64,000 nucleotides of DNA from Persicaria tinctoria (GCA_037127255.1 JBANSL010000001.1:31056501-31120500); one strand, 5' to 3'; shown: positions 49,416-61,098, counted from the stretch's first letter. Notes: generated from the sequence alone by a model not told the origin. A program made the numbers and translations.

Positions 49416-49795
49416 TTTATTATAAACTAATATTATTATTAAATTATATTATAATATTATATAATATTATTATTATTATAAATTGAAAATTATTATTATA
49501 GTTATAAATAATATTTGCTCAAAATAATAATACTAATAATATATTATTATTATTCTATAATATTATAATATTATTATTATTATAAAAATTATTATTATTA
49601 TTATTATTATTATAATATGCGGGACGGGATTTGCGGGATCCCACCGGGATCGTCCCGCGTTTCGTCCCGCATAATTTTTGCGGGACGGGATTCGCTATTT
49701 TGTCCTAAATCCCACCGGGATCGAGACGGGATCGGGACGGGATCGGGACGGGACCGGGACGGGATCGGGATTTGCGGGATTTGTGCCCACCCCTG
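48718..49795. mobile_element. hAT-like MITE 3
   Basis: A perfect 8-bp duplication AGAAATAG (48710-48717 and 49796-49803) flanks inverted ends GGGGTGGGCAC/GTGCCCACCCC. Subterminal arrays of GGGACGGGATC words occupy about 48729-48890 and 49619-49785. The centre is AT-rich trinucleotide sequence. No coding content. Confidence 0.9.
49012..49618. repeat. (TAA/TTA)n microsatellites inside hAT-like MITE 3
   Basis: Several ATA or TTA trinucleotide tracts (for example about 49012-49040, 49246-49282, 49386-49414 and 49580-49615) fill the centre of the element. Confidence 0.9.
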
Positions 49796-49883
49796 AGAAA
49801 TAGACCAAAACATATGCAATATGACCGGCCACTTAAATGCAATAAGAACTATCTATAATGCCTATCTAAAATATGCATTATCA

Positions 49884-50129
49884 GTCGAACACTGAAAATT
49901 TGTAGTTGTTCATACCCTATCAAAAGCCATCAAACCTTGCTGTTAAACGCAACCCGATTTTACGGAGAAAGAAGAAGGAAAAGTGATTCAGGCGACGATG
50001 AGGAGAAGTAAACGAAACCTTGAGACTTGGATAAAAACGGTTAGATTGATGGTTACTACAAACTAATGGGCAAGGAAAGAAGAGAAAGGGGGGGGGGGGG
50101 GGGGATCTCAAAAAAAAAATCTATGTAAC
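49884..50129. other. Spacer with poly-G tract
   Basis: No gene recognised. A run of about 14 G at 50089-50103 is followed by a short A-run. Confidence 0.45.
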
Positions 50130-50681
50130 CACGTGGAGCAATTCTTTTCAAACACTAATGTACACAGAAAGAAGAATCGTAAACACTATAAATGGTCAAA
50201 ACCTAGGCATGGGTGGTGCAAACTTATCACCCGTGGGATTACGGATTCATTTTCCGTGACAAAAATGGTTCCGTCCTCTTTTCTCAATCAGGCCCCTCTC
50301 CCTCTCCATTATGTGCTTGGGCCTGAATATTTTGGCCTCTCGAAAGGAATTCTCAAAGCAGTGGATCTTCAATTAAATTAACCATATTATCATTGAAGGT
50401 GATGATCTAAGCATCATTAACAGTCTTAAGACTGGATGCTCCTGCTCTCGTGAGATCGAGATGATTCTATCTGATTGTCTTCTTGCTCTCCATCTTCTCT
50501 CCGAATTCGAGATTCTTCATGTGGTAACAGTGCCGTCGACCGCCTATCGCATCACCCACTACCCCACTCCGACACTTTCCTTCCTTCAGACGTTGCTCTT
50601 CGCATGATAATCCTTCAGGATGCCCTTGGCTAGTTGTCCCTTTCAACATCCAAATTATTTTCGGTTCAAAAAAAAAAAGAT
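50130..50681 (+). mobile_element. LINE 3' fragment with poly(A)
   Basis: Remnant of an L1-type RNase H: KWSKPRHGWCKL at 50190-50225, then, after frame breaks, the equivalent of IIIEGDDLSIINSL (about 50388-50430), a CSCSREIEMILSD segment, and the C-terminus SDVALRMIILQDALG ending at a TAG. A run of A follows at about 50668-50679, the LINE tail. Strongly 5'-truncated. Confidence 0.7.
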
Positions 50682-51059
50682 GACTTTAGCTTTAGTAAGA
50701 TTTATTTTTATTATGTAAAGAATGGACTTAAAAAGCATCGATCAATTCTTGTATTTCACCATATATATATTCTGGATCAATTTTGAAAAACTAAAATGTC
50801 TTATATTTTAGATTGACAAATGAAATCAATACAATCTGATTTTCTAAACAACGTGGGGGTTATGCATGGTTCTCAAATGTAGCTGTTTTACTATGGTTAG
50901 TTCATCAAGAACAGGAATTTTTTTGTGTATAGTTGTAGAACAATAAATAAAAGTTTGTACAGCCAGCTATACATTATAAAAGATACGGAGTAATATACTT
51001 ACTAAGCTATAGCTAGTACATTTCAGACAGGACATAAGCTAGGGTTAGTATACCCTCCC
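50682..51059. other. AT-rich spacer
   Basis: Nothing recognised. A 'tacggagta' word near 50985 is a common relic of plant MITE ends. Confidence 0.4.
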
Positions 51060-51980
51060 ACCTCCTAATATAAAATTTGTTTTTTTTCTTTTAAGTAATA
51101 AATATGAAATTATAAAAATATTAATTAAAAATAGGGTTTTTTCTTCAAAAACATCTTATATAATACTCTTTTTGATTTTCAAAAGGCGTCTTATATAATA
51201 CTCTTTAAAAAAAAATTGTCAGGTAGAATTTTTTTTTAATAAAACATCTTTTAATTTAAAAAAAAACATCGTATATAATACAATTCATTTTCAAATAAAG
51301 TACCAACCTCTAATTTTCAATGATATTTTATTTTAATGATTGAAACGTTCGTGTTTAACTAATGTTTTTTTCTTAAAAAATGCACTTTATATAACAAAGT
51401 TTATAAAAACAAAATATTTTTAAATTTTTTTTAACACAACACCTTATATACGGAGTATTATTCTGTATAATCCATTCAATTGAACTACCAACCTCTATTT
51501 TTAGGCCAATTGTTTTCATTTTCTACTGGCATTTATTTTAGTGACTAATTTAATTATTTAATGAAGTTAAAAATAGTTATGAAATAGTTTTTGTTAATAT
51601 ATTTGGGTTACACTAATTCATTTCATTAATTAAAAAATAATTTAGATCATTGTAAGTTTGTATCCTCCTAAAAATTGATATTTTTAAAATTAATGAAATG
51701 AGGAAATGTTGATCACTATGATAAAGTATCACCAAAAAATTAAAACATTTCTTCTAAAATAGAGGTCGGTGTTGTATTTAAATTGATTATGTTATATAAG
51801 GTGCATTTAAAAAAAACATTAGTTAAACGAGAGCATTTTAATCACTAAAATAAAATATCACCGAAAAAGGGTTGGAATTTAGAAGTGGGTGGAATTGATT
51901 AGATTATATAAGATAATTTTGTTTGTTTTTTCTAAAAATCTATTATATAAATTGCATTTTAAAAAAACTCTTTAAAATCT
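51060..51980. repeat. Large imperfect inverted-repeat block
   Basis: The phrases 'cttatataa', 'ccaacctcta', 'gatattttattttaatgatt' and 'gtttaactaatgttttttt' occur in order in the left part (about 51290-51560) and again, reverse-complemented, in the right part (about 51710-51960). The left half also has internal direct repeats. Transcribed, it would form a long imperfect hairpin. It could be a decayed MITE-like element. No coding content. Confidence 0.6.
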
Positions 51981-52365
51981 TAATATTTTATAAAAACTTT
52001 AACATTTTAAAATGTGTATTAAAAAATTTAACGACTTTAATTTTGAAACGGGGTAGAGTATTATTCGGCAAAATTTTACGGACGACTCCGTAATTAATTA
52101 CGGGGTAATACATTAAAGAAAGGAGAATGAAAACTGACGGTGTTAGTGCTACGGTGGTAGCCCAGTAAACGGTACAGCAGTAGACCCTTCCAGATCTAAC
52201 GGCGCCAGGATGGCCAGTGGACCACCCAAGTGGTCCCCACTTTCCAGGTGGGCATTGAGTTTGTACATTTTGCAAGTGCTACGCGCTTGTCAAGCAAGTG
52301 TACCACAACTTCAAAAAATAATGTACGGAGAAAACGCAACTTTAGAGCTAAATAAACGTTTATAA
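51981..52365. other. Spacer, nothing recognised
   Basis: Moderately AT-rich. Short minus-strand frames have no motifs. Confidence 0.4.
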
Positions 52366-52570
52366 GGGTGTGTTGGGATTCCACTATGTTATGTTTATAA
52401 TACAATTATAAACATAATGCAATTATGTGTTCTTTGGCTTCCACATATTACAATGCATTTTATTTTAAACATATTTTAATTTAAATACATCGTAATCCGT
52501 ACTAATCAAACACATCGATCCTTTTTAATTTACATTATAATTATAATACAATTGAAATCCAAACACACCC
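52366..52570. mobile_element. Tourist-like MITE (PIF/Harbinger)
   Basis: A 205-bp element with inverted ends GGGTGTGTTGGGATTCCA and, inward, GGGTGTGTTTGGATTTCA. A 3-bp duplication TAA lies at 52363-52365 and 52571-52573. Ends and TAA duplication fit the Tourist group. No coding content. Confidence 0.8.
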
Positions 52571-52829
52571 TAAATTATAATGGCTCGTGTGAAAATTAGC
52601 CATCGCTAATACATGAAAATCCCATTAATAACCATTAGTATATAAGTCAATTAACTATATATTATCAATTGATTTTAAAGTGGATCCAGCCAACACATAA
52701 ATCATGATTTTTTCAAGTAGCATCTTTATTTTTTTTTTTTGTTAGTGCATATGACTTAGTCATTCTACAATTAGATTGAGTTTTGAATGTCTCAAATAAG
52801 GGATTACATTCACAAACAACTAATGGGCA

Positions 52830-53009
52830 TTATACTCCATCCGTTCAAAAATAATGTAACTAAGTGTCGTTTTAAACTTTTGAATTTGATTCAAAATAAG
52901 TGTCGTTTTAAGTTTTCTAGACAATTTAATAGATTGATTATTAAAAATTATTAAAAATTGTATTTGTTGACTACTTTTTCTTTTAAAATCTCTCTTTTTT
53001 GGTTGAAAA
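52830..53009. repeat. Possible Stowaway-like end
   Basis: 'tactccatccgttc' at about 52835 resembles Stowaway MITE ends (TACTCCCTCCGT). Two copies of 'aagtgtcgttttaa' follow. The opposite end is missing; LINE sequence begins by about 53010. Confidence 0.35.
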
Positions 53010-53027
53010 AGTTGATAAGCCCCGGGA

Positions 53028-54385
53028 GTGTTGGCTGTAAAGGTGCTAGAGAGGCATCGTCAACTAATGCATTGCATTGTTGAGTCTTGTGATGGAAAAT
53101 ATAAGTTTGCTGCGACCTTCGTGTATGCTGAAAACCTTAAAAATGATCGAGTTGAACTATGGGATGTGCTGTACAGAATTTCAAGACACATGGATATGCC
53201 TTGGGTCATACTAGGAGATTTTAATTGCATCCTTGAATTGGAAGACAAGTGGCCTACATACGCTGCTGCTCATGATAACTTTGAGGAGCTAGAGAATCTG
53301 TTCGGTCACTGCAGCTTATCAGACATGGAGTACATCGGTGCTCATCATACTTGGCACAACAGAAAGAGCGGGGAGGACCGTATTGAAAGAAAGATTGACC
53401 GTGTCCTTGTCAATGAGTTATGGAGAGATCAGTTTGCCGATGTAAAAACCTTGTTTGATGTGCCGGGTTACTCGGATCATTCTCCATCTATTGTGACGTT
53501 GAGAGGAGCATCGCAGACACGTAGATTTCCGTTTAAATTAAAAAACTTCTGGTGTGATGAGGATGGCTTCAAACCGTTGGTTCTAAGTGCTTGGCAAGAG
53601 GAAGTGGCTGGATCGAAGCAGTTCATTTTGGCTCAGAAATTGCGAAATGTGAAGGAGGCATTAAAATCATGGGATCGGGCGGTTTTTCCAGATCTACAGA
53701 ATCAGATCAAGCTTAACAAGGACTGTCTTCGTGAAATACAAATTAGATTGCTGAATGAGAAAGGAAATGCCAGTCTTGTGAAAAGAGCTGCTGATGTTGA
53801 GAAGGAACTCAGGGCGAATGTCAGAAGACTTGTCAACTTGACAGCACAGAAAGCGAAAATCCATTGGATTACGATGGGGGAGGAGACTTCCTCCATGTTC
53901 TTCAGAAATGTTAAGGCGAGAAGGGCCATTAATGCAGTGACAGTAATTCGAAATGATAAAGATGAGTTGCTGGAAGAGGAGTCTGAAATCCGAAAGCACA
54001 TTGCGGAGTCCTTTGAGAAACTATTTGCCTCGGAGTCTGAATCACACCCATTCCCAGAAATTCGAAGAGGATCTGCTGTATGTAATGAAGCGTTTGCTGG
54101 TCTGATTGCTATTCCATCTGAAACTGAGATTAAAGAAGCAGTGTGGTCTATAGGCATCAACAAATCTCCGGGGCCGGATGGGTTTGGAAGTCAGTTTTTC
54201 AGGAAGTGTTGGGGCATGGTTGGAAGGGATTTTCAGAGAGCTGTTGTGGAGGTGTTTGAGCAGGGCAGTGTTCTGAGGCAACTCAACACTACTTTTGTCT
54301 CTCTTATCCCCAAAGTCAAGAACCCCACGTATGTTAAGGATCTCCGACCGATTTCCTGCTGTAACACCTTCATGAAGGTGGTGAG
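53028..54385 (+). pseudogene. LINE ORF2 first part: endonuclease and start of reverse transcriptase
   Basis: The endonuclease shows WVILGDFNCILELEDKW, GAHHTWHNRKSGEDRIERK, IDRVLVN and GYSDHSPSIV (GDxN and SDH catalytic motifs). A basic linker follows (residues ~190-300). The reverse-transcriptase fingers show NKSPGPDGFGSQFFRKCW, TTFVSLIPKVKN and LRPISCCNTFMKVV. The frame then runs into element F at 54386 and ends within its LTR. The start at 53028 is simply the first ATG; the true N-terminus is lost. Confidence 0.9.
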
Positions 54386-55866
54386 TGATGTCCGCATTTT
54401 TAGTCTTATTTTACATCATGTTTTGATTCCATTTGAGTCATTTTATTATCTTTTGTGTTGGGAAAGTGTGTCGTTTGTGTTAGTTTTCGTATTATTCAAG
54501 ATATAAAGTCTACACAAGCTTTGGTGGTGTTTTTGTAGGTTTTGGAGCTGATTTGGAGGAGTTTCGACGCACTTTAGAGCTTAAGGAAAAATCATGAATG
54601 CAATGGAGAAGCCAAGCAAAAGCAAAAAGTGGTGAAGCTGGAGAAAAGCCTTATTATTGCCATACATCACTTTGATTCAAGATCTGGAGCCTTCATGAGA
54701 TTTGTAGTCCTTGAAAAGATCTTTCCAACGCATATTCATATGTGTCAATCCGATAAACGAGGACTCGGGAAAGTGCGATTGAAGACAGAGTCGAAAAGCT
54801 GGCAAAAATCAGAAGTTACTGCATTCACACAGGTACTTCGGCGCCGACACCTCAGACCTCGGCGCCGATACGCTGCGCACCAGGAGAAATTTCTGCGGGC
54901 TGTTTTATTACCTATTGGGCTTTTTAATTAGGGTTTTCTTCTAAATTTCTTTTAGGATCTTTTAGTTAGATAGACTTGGGATATTTTATCTTTCCTTAGT
55001 CAGATTTTTATTATTTTCCTTGAAGATTAAGTCTAGAATTTTTATCTTTAAAATAAAGCCAATTAGAGGCTAATTAGGTATCTCTCTCCACACACATCTC
55101 ACGGCTGAATTTTACATCAGCAACTGGCGACGTTTTCTGGAGCTTTTTGGTTGAAGGTTTGAACGATAATTGGAGGTTTTGTTTTATGCAATTAAGATTA
55201 TGAATTCTTCCATTGCTCTTATGTTTTCCTTTGCAATGAGTGAGTAGTTCCCCCATCTTCTAGGGTTGGGGTGAACCCAACAATAGGCATATGTGTGAAT
55301 GAATGAATCTATATTTATGAGATGTTTTTATCTATTTCTACCTATGTGTTTAACCCTTGATGAAAATCTAGGGCATTCATTGTTGCAATTGAATTGAAAG
55401 AGGAGATTGTTAACATTGATAGTAATTAGGGATCTTTGACGAAAGTGAAAGGGATCTAATTAAGAAAGGTAGAAACAAATAGGTTTTATGTGATCACCTC
55501 TATTATCTATTTGTTGAGTATGCGAAAGCTATCTCTTTAAGATAAAAGCATGATTTCTCACACGATTCATTAATTTATACATGTGTTTGTTGTTGTGGTT
55601 AGCCCTAATCTTGGAAGTTCCTTCTCATATATTGCATTCGTGTTATTTACTTGCTACTTGAGCCGATTTGAGTGAACTTGTCATAAATTACAGCAGCCAC
55701 TTTTGCCCTTATTTCCCTTATTTTCGACCATAAAAACAACTAGGATAGAACCGCTGACATACTCCCTTGGGTCGACCTTGATTTCCACTATACTATAGAG
55801 GGATTCGAGCATAAATTTATTTGATTGGAGTGAGCATAGGCATCGATCTCCCCTCACGCTACGTCA
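54386..55866 (+). repeat. 5' LTR of F
   Basis: 1481 bp. Contains two TCGGCGCCGA palindromes (54838-54847 and 54859-54868). Confidence 0.93.
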
Positions 55867-55869
55867 AAT

Positions 55870-55886
55870 TGGCGCCGTTGCCGGAG
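55870..55886 (+). other. Primer-binding site of F, tRNA-Asp type
   Basis: TGGCGCCGTTGCCGGAG differs by one base from the Ath-1 primer site (6916-6932). Confidence 0.82.
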
Positions 55887-55984
55887 AGTAATCAATCGCG
55901 CTTAGTCTAGTTGTTTTAGGGTTGGGAATAGCCCATCCCCACCTTTCTTTTTAATTCTGTTTTCTTTGTTTTGTTTGAAGGTTT

Positions 55985-57166
55985 ATGCGAAGAAGTGACC
56001 GTCCTCTATACGATCCATTCACTGAGCCTGAACGTGTTCTACACCAACGTCTAAAGGAAAAGCTTAGGTAAAAGATGGAGGATTTGGAGGCTCTTCGCAC
56101 GGAGGTAGAAAGGCTTCGTAAAGAGAATCAAGAGGTGGCGCAGCGGGAAGCCGCTGCCAATCAAGCTCGTCAAAGAGAGATTGACGCCGCTAGAGTAGCA
56201 AGGGAGGAGGCTGAAAATCTTAGGGAAGAGTTGGAGAGAATTCCAACCAATGCTCGCCAATACATGCACCCTACGCTGCGGGTGCCGGAGTCGGCCATCG
56301 TTCTCCCCACTATCAACTTTGAGATCAAGACAAGCTTCCTTACCATGGTGAAGCGGACTCCTTTCGAAGGGAAACCCAACGAGTGCCCTATGGAGAACAT
56401 GAAGGAGTTCAAGGAGATGTGTGATACCATAGCCGATGGAGCCAACTTGGAATATGTTCGCTTGAAGGCTTTCCGCTGGTCCTTAGTGGGAAAAGCCCTT
56501 CATTGGCTCGAAAGCTTGCCGCCGCGATCCATCAACACATGGGAGGATCTTCATGATCTACTCATGAGAAAGTTCTTTCCACCTATGAAGACGACGGAGC
56601 TGCGCAAAAAGATCACATCATTCAAGAAATTAAGGAATGAAACTCTTGCCGAAACATGGGAGAGGTTCAAAGAGTTGATTCGACAATACCCTACTCATGG
56701 GCAACCACCTTATGTTTTGCAAGAAATCTTCTTCAACGGCATCAACTCGGCTACTAAGGATCGGATCAACATCCACACATCCTATAGATACATTGAGATG
56801 CTTCCTCAAGAGGCGTGGGATGCACTTGACAAGCTCACGGAGTTTGACACTACTTATGGGACCCCCGTGAGCATTGATGCGAGGTCCTCTCCATCGATGC
56901 CACTTTATCAACCTTCCGATGAGATTGACCCTGATGTGCGACATTAATTTATGGAGAATGAGAATAGAAAATTGAAGAAGCAAGTAAGGTTTCTCTCCAA
57001 CAATAAACCGTGCATAGAGTGTGGGTCCACTTCCCACATCACCACCGCTGGCCCACATGTCGAACAAGTGCAATCCGCTGAATCATATGGAGGAGCAAAC
57101 TACATAGGAGGTCCTTATAGGGGCCAAGGCAATTACTACCAAAGGAACGAGGGGCACTCCAATTGA
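55985..57166 (+). pseudogene. gag of F, one frame with in-frame stops
   Basis: The ATG at 55985 opens MRRSDRPLYDPFTEPERVL. A TAA at 56069-56071 interrupts, and the same frame continues at 56075 with an acidic/basic coiled coil (EALRTEVERLRKENQEV) and the retrotransposon gag core (KAFRWSLVGKALHWLESLP, LLMRKFFPPMKTTELR, ETWERFKELIRQYP). After another in-frame TAA at about 56945 comes a zinc-knuckle relic (CIECGSTSHITTAG) whose last cysteine is missing. A TGA ends it at 57164-57166. No frameshift separates the parts. Confidence 0.85.
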
Positions 57167-57220
57167 GGTAACCATCCTCCTCAACATGATCAACGGCCCC
57201 CGTATAGACCTCCAGGCCAT

Positions 57221-59134
57221 GTGGATCGTGAGCAACCTAGGGATGATATGAAATCTATTTTGGAGGAGCTAAGGAAAGGCCAAGCTGAGGCCAAGGCGGA
57301 TGCTAGACAGTTCAGTTTGGAGATCAATACACAGCTGCGAGGCATGAATGCAAGGTTTGGGGACATTGATATTTGGAGGAAGAACGTTGAGACCCAATTG
57401 GGTCAATTGGCGGCTCAAATTCCAAAACCAAGTGGCCAACTACCCGGCCAGAATGAAGTCAACCCCAAATCCCAACATATCGCAGCCATTCAAACAAGGA
57501 GTGGGAAGGTTCTACCGGAAAGGAAAGCCAAGGAGAAAGGAGAAAAAATCGGCCAACCAAACACAGGCCTCGGCGCCGACACCTCTACCCTCGGCGCCGA
57601 CACCCTAACAGTGAATAAACCTACTGCATTCAAACAGGCCCTCGACGCCGACACCCCTGACCTCGGCGCCGACACCCTGACGACAAACAAAGCTACTGCA
57701 GAAGCTGTTGTAAGCACACAGACCCTCGGCGCCAATACCCCTGACCTCGGCATCGACACCTCTGAGGAAGCTCCTGCACAATCCCTCGACGCCAACCACT
57801 TTACCATCGGCGCTGATACCTCTACAGGCCAACCCACACCTACACCCGATGTATTGACCACTCCAAAAGCCAAACCCAAGCTCCCTTATCCATCAAAGGC
57901 TCTCAAGGATCCCACCGAAGTGAAGTTTAGGAGATTTGTGAAGATTCTCCAAGGCTTAAATGTGACTATCCCCTTCACCGAGGCCCTTCAACAGATGCCG
58001 GCGTACATCAAATTCTTGAAAGAGATCTTGAGCAATAAGAGGTCTATGTCGGAGATTTCGGAGGATTGCAACGCCGTCAACTTCCCCGAAAAGAGAGCTG
58101 ACCCGGGTAAGTTCACCATCACCATTGTCCTAGGCGAACATCGATATCGAGCTTTATGTGATCTTGGTGCAAGCGCAAGCCTTATGCCACTCTCCATATG
58201 GTCTAAGATTAACATGGGACCACTAGTACCAGTCAACATGCGGCTCTATATGGCGGACAATTCCTCGGTGACACCTACCGGTGTGATGGATGATGTACCG
58301 ATAAAGGTAGGTAAGTTCTATGTTCCCACCGATTTCATAGTACTTGATATGCCTATAGATCCCGTTGTGCCTATTATCCTAGGGCGCCCTTTCTTAGCCA
58401 CGGTGGATGGGATTATCAATGTGAGGAAAGGTCTCCTAACTTTTAAAATTGGGGATGAGCTTGTTGAATTTCAATTTGACCTCAATCTAAGGGAGGTAAG
58501 AAAAACGGAGGTCAAGATGGTTTACACGGACATGGAGAGGACCTTGACCCATGAGGAGTCCATTTGTATACCACCCACCGAAGAAGAAGAGAGCATCTTT
58601 GAGGAGCTTTTGGCCACCCTTCAAGAGTATGAGAGAGATCAAGGTACAAAGAACACTGCTGGCCCCTCGACGCCGACCCCTCCACCCTCGGCATCGACCC
58701 TCATGGAGGCTAAAATATTTCTGCAGAATGCTGAAAAAGCTACAGATGCATCGGCGCCGACACCCTCAGCCTCGGCGTCGACACCTCCAGCAGCAAGACA
58801 ACGTGAAGAAGATGGTTGTGCTACCATGGAAGGAAGAGTTGATGAGAAAGGAAGGAGTTGGGCCGAAGACCACCATCCCGGTCCCAACAAGGTAAGTCAA
58901 GGTATGAATTTCTCTTCCCCTATTTCCATTAAGAACTTATCTATTACGAATGGAAGAGGTATGCCTTGGTTTGTGAGATTATGTAGGGGATGCAATGAAG
59001 ATCCAAAAGCTTATGAGGTAGGAGATAAGGTGTACATCTCCAAGGTCAAGAGCCATTGGTTCCCTAGCAAATTCAAAGAGAGGAAGGTTGGTCATTCGAA
59101 ATTCACAAGATTCGACCCGGCGCAATGGAGTTAA
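57221..59134 (+). CDS. Protease-containing frame of F (637 aa)
   Basis: It lies in the same frame as gag, after the stop at 57164. Residues ~1-90 are a polar coiled-coil-like start (DDMKSILEELRKGQAEAK). Residues ~110-210 hold repeats of LGADT-type peptides encoded by TCGGCGCCGA palindromes. The aspartic protease shows ALCDLGASASLMPLSIWSK and PIILGRPFLATVDG (DLGAS active site, as in Athila-type proteases). A second threonine/proline/serine-rich repeat region is at ~residues 480-530. The C-terminus (YEVGDKVYISKVKSHWFPSK) resembles the end of a gypsy integrase, so reverse transcriptase to integrase core is deleted. Confidence 0.78.
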   Translation: MDREQPRDDMKSILEELRKGQAEAKADARQFSLEINTQLRGMNARFGDIDIWRKNVETQLGQLAAQIPKPSGQLPGQNEVNPKSQHIAAIQTRSGKVLPERKAKEKGEKIGQPNTGLGADTSTLGADTLTVNKPTAFKQALDADTPDLGADTLTTNKATAEAVVSTQTLGANTPDLGIDTSEEAPAQSLDANHFTIGADTSTGQPTPTPDVLTTPKAKPKLPYPSKALKDPTEVKFRRFVKILQGLNVTIPFTEALQQMPAYIKFLKEILSNKRSMSEISEDCNAVNFPEKRADPGKFTITIVLGEHRYRALCDLGASASLMPLSIWSKINMGPLVPVNMRLYMADNSSVTPTGVMDDVPIKVGKFYVPTDFIVLDMPIDPVVPIILGRPFLATVDGIINVRKGLLTFKIGDELVEFQFDLNLREVRKTEVKMVYTDMERTLTHEESICIPPTEEEESIFEELLATLQEYERDQGTKNTAGPSTPTPPPSASTLMEAKIFLQNAEKATDASAPTPSASASTPPAARQREEDGCATMEGRVDEKGRSWAEDHHPGPNKVSQGMNFSSPISIKNLSITNGRGMPWFVRLCRGCNEDPKAYEVGDKVYISKVKSHWFPSKFKERKVGHSKFTRFDPAQWS

Positions 59135-61098
59135 AGGACAAGGAAGGAGTCCTATGCAAGGTCGAACTAGAGAGTCCGGAGGAGGAGGCCCGTGCCACAT
59201 GGGCCTTGCGAATTCCCACATGAGCTTAAGAGAAGAAGTCGGCCTAGCGACTTAAAAATCTAGAGCTTGTACATAGACTATGGTTATTTAGGATTTTATT
59301 TTTGTTGGTTTTGGTTTGGATTTTGCTTTGGTTTTGCTTTAAACATTGTTTTTGGAGGTTTTGGTTTTGATTGCTAACGAAGGTAGGTGCTAAGCATGAC
59401 GAAAGGACAAACTTGGAGCATGAAGCATGTCGACGTCGACTATCACCGGTCAACAAAAATGGCACATATTTTCAGTCGAAATGAGCTCCAATTCTATCTT
59501 GTAAGTTTTCATCTACACCCACCTCTGATTTTTGAGCTTATACTTTGAGGACAAAGTAATTTTTTAAGTATGGGGTGGGGGTAACAACTTACTATATGGT
59601 TATGGTTTGAGATTTGTTTTTGGTGGTGTTGTTTTGCATTATTTTGTACTTTCGCATATTTTGCATTTTTATTGAGTCCATAAAAAAAATACAAAAAAAA
59701 AAATGAAAAATGTCGAAAAAAGAAGAAGAAAAAAAAATGCATAGTAGTTTAGTTTACTTAAAAACACCTAACTTAGATTTCCAATGATGAAATCTAATAA
59801 TTGAGATTGATCATGTAATATCCTAAGGCATGGTTTGGATAGTTTAGCCTAAGTCGCTCAAAAGATTTTTTATGTGAAATTTGACTTGCAAATGAAATTG
59901 AGCATATATGACTTTAGGATTTAGGTGATTGGAATCCAACGTGTCCTAGTGAGTTATTTGGCCTATGGGAAATTGTTCTTTATATTTTTCCCTTCTTTTT
60001 GATGTGTGTATTACTCTCCTTATGCATTACCTCTTGATATTGCGGTGTATATCTAAGTCTTGAAACCAGTATGAGATAGCTAGTCATTGCATTATTTGAT
60101 CAAATGATAGAGGCACTCTTTATTAGCCACTTTTTATCCTCTTTTACCTACCTTATATATGTTTCTTTTGCTTATAACCATTTTGAGCCTTATAGCCTAT
60201 TTTTGTAGCTCCAAAAAATTTCTCTTAGCCAATGTTTAGCCTTACCTCCTTATCCGGGAATTAGGACTTAGTGTTGGTAAAGGTTGATATTTGAGGAGTT
60301 TGAGACATATGATTTGGTTAAAGTATGGGATACATGTTTGAGTTGGTATTTTATTATTCTCGCCGCTTTTGATGTAAAAGGTATTTTTGGCTCTTATACT
60401 TAAATAAATGCACATTAGTTTCGAAAAAAAAAAGAAACGAAAAAACAGAAAAAAAAAAAGAATAGAATATTTGAGAAGTTGTGCATGAGCCAAATTTATC
60501 CTTGTTTATTTATGCGAGACATATTCGATATTTTGGGGTTTTTGAAGAGTTGTGCTAAATTAGATGAGTTTGGAAGTGTTTATATATGATGCAGTTGTTT
60601 GGTTGAGTCGAGTTGGAAATTTAGGAGTCTTTGGTTCCCGGATTTCTAGCACCACATAGCCTAAATGATTCCTACCTTTATGTTCTTACCAAGCCAAGTT
60701 ACAACCCGGCCGAATGAGTCCTTCTTTGAAGGCCATTGAGCCAAAGTCCTCTTGATGGTTAATGCATGTTTTGACATCTCGGTGAATAGATTGGTGATAT
60801 TAATTGCAATTTCTATGTAGCTTAATGTCATAAAGGAGTGAGTTGAGAGACGTATTTCAAGCCTAAACACATTTGAAAGGGAGTGAAAACACATTATTTC
60901 CCTTGAGTGGTTGGATTCTAGTTGTTTTGCCTAAGGTTACCAAAATATATGTGATGATGGTTCAATGCTTGTTCTTATTTGCACTTGTGCTAAAATGATG
61001 TTGCTTTTGACTAAGGTGAAGACTTGAAGATATGTTAAAGGTCTTGATCATAGTTTGGTTATTGCTTGAGGACAAGCAAGTCTAAGTATGGGGTGTTT
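59135..61098 (+). other. Non-coding 3' region of F with two polypurine-like motifs
   Basis: No long frames. 'tttgaggacaaagtaa' then 'taagtatggggtgggggt' lies at 59545-59582. A similar 'cttgaggacaagcaagtc' then 'taagtatggggtgttt' lies at 61064-61098, directly before the 3' LTR. The latter is the functional polypurine tract by position. Confidence 0.7.

Larger units (their letters stand above)
47592..49883 (-). repeat. Right LTR of element G (interrupted by hAT-like element 3)
   Basis: Similar to 44471-45787 through 'attagtatagc', 'cctgtaattcttgacaatgg', the GGGCGCC motif region (about 48489-48520) and the end 'aaaatatgcattatca'. The extreme left part is shorter than in E, and no clear primer site precedes it. 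Confidence 0.65.

Noticed and set aside
48718..49795. Glycine/arginine- or proline/serine-rich proteins at the ends of hAT-like MITE 3
   Set aside because: They are translations of the GGGACGGGATC arrays.
57490..57879. 129-residue minus-strand frame rich in VSAPR
   Set aside because: Antisense of the palindromic repeats in the F protease frame; the palindromes keep both strands open.
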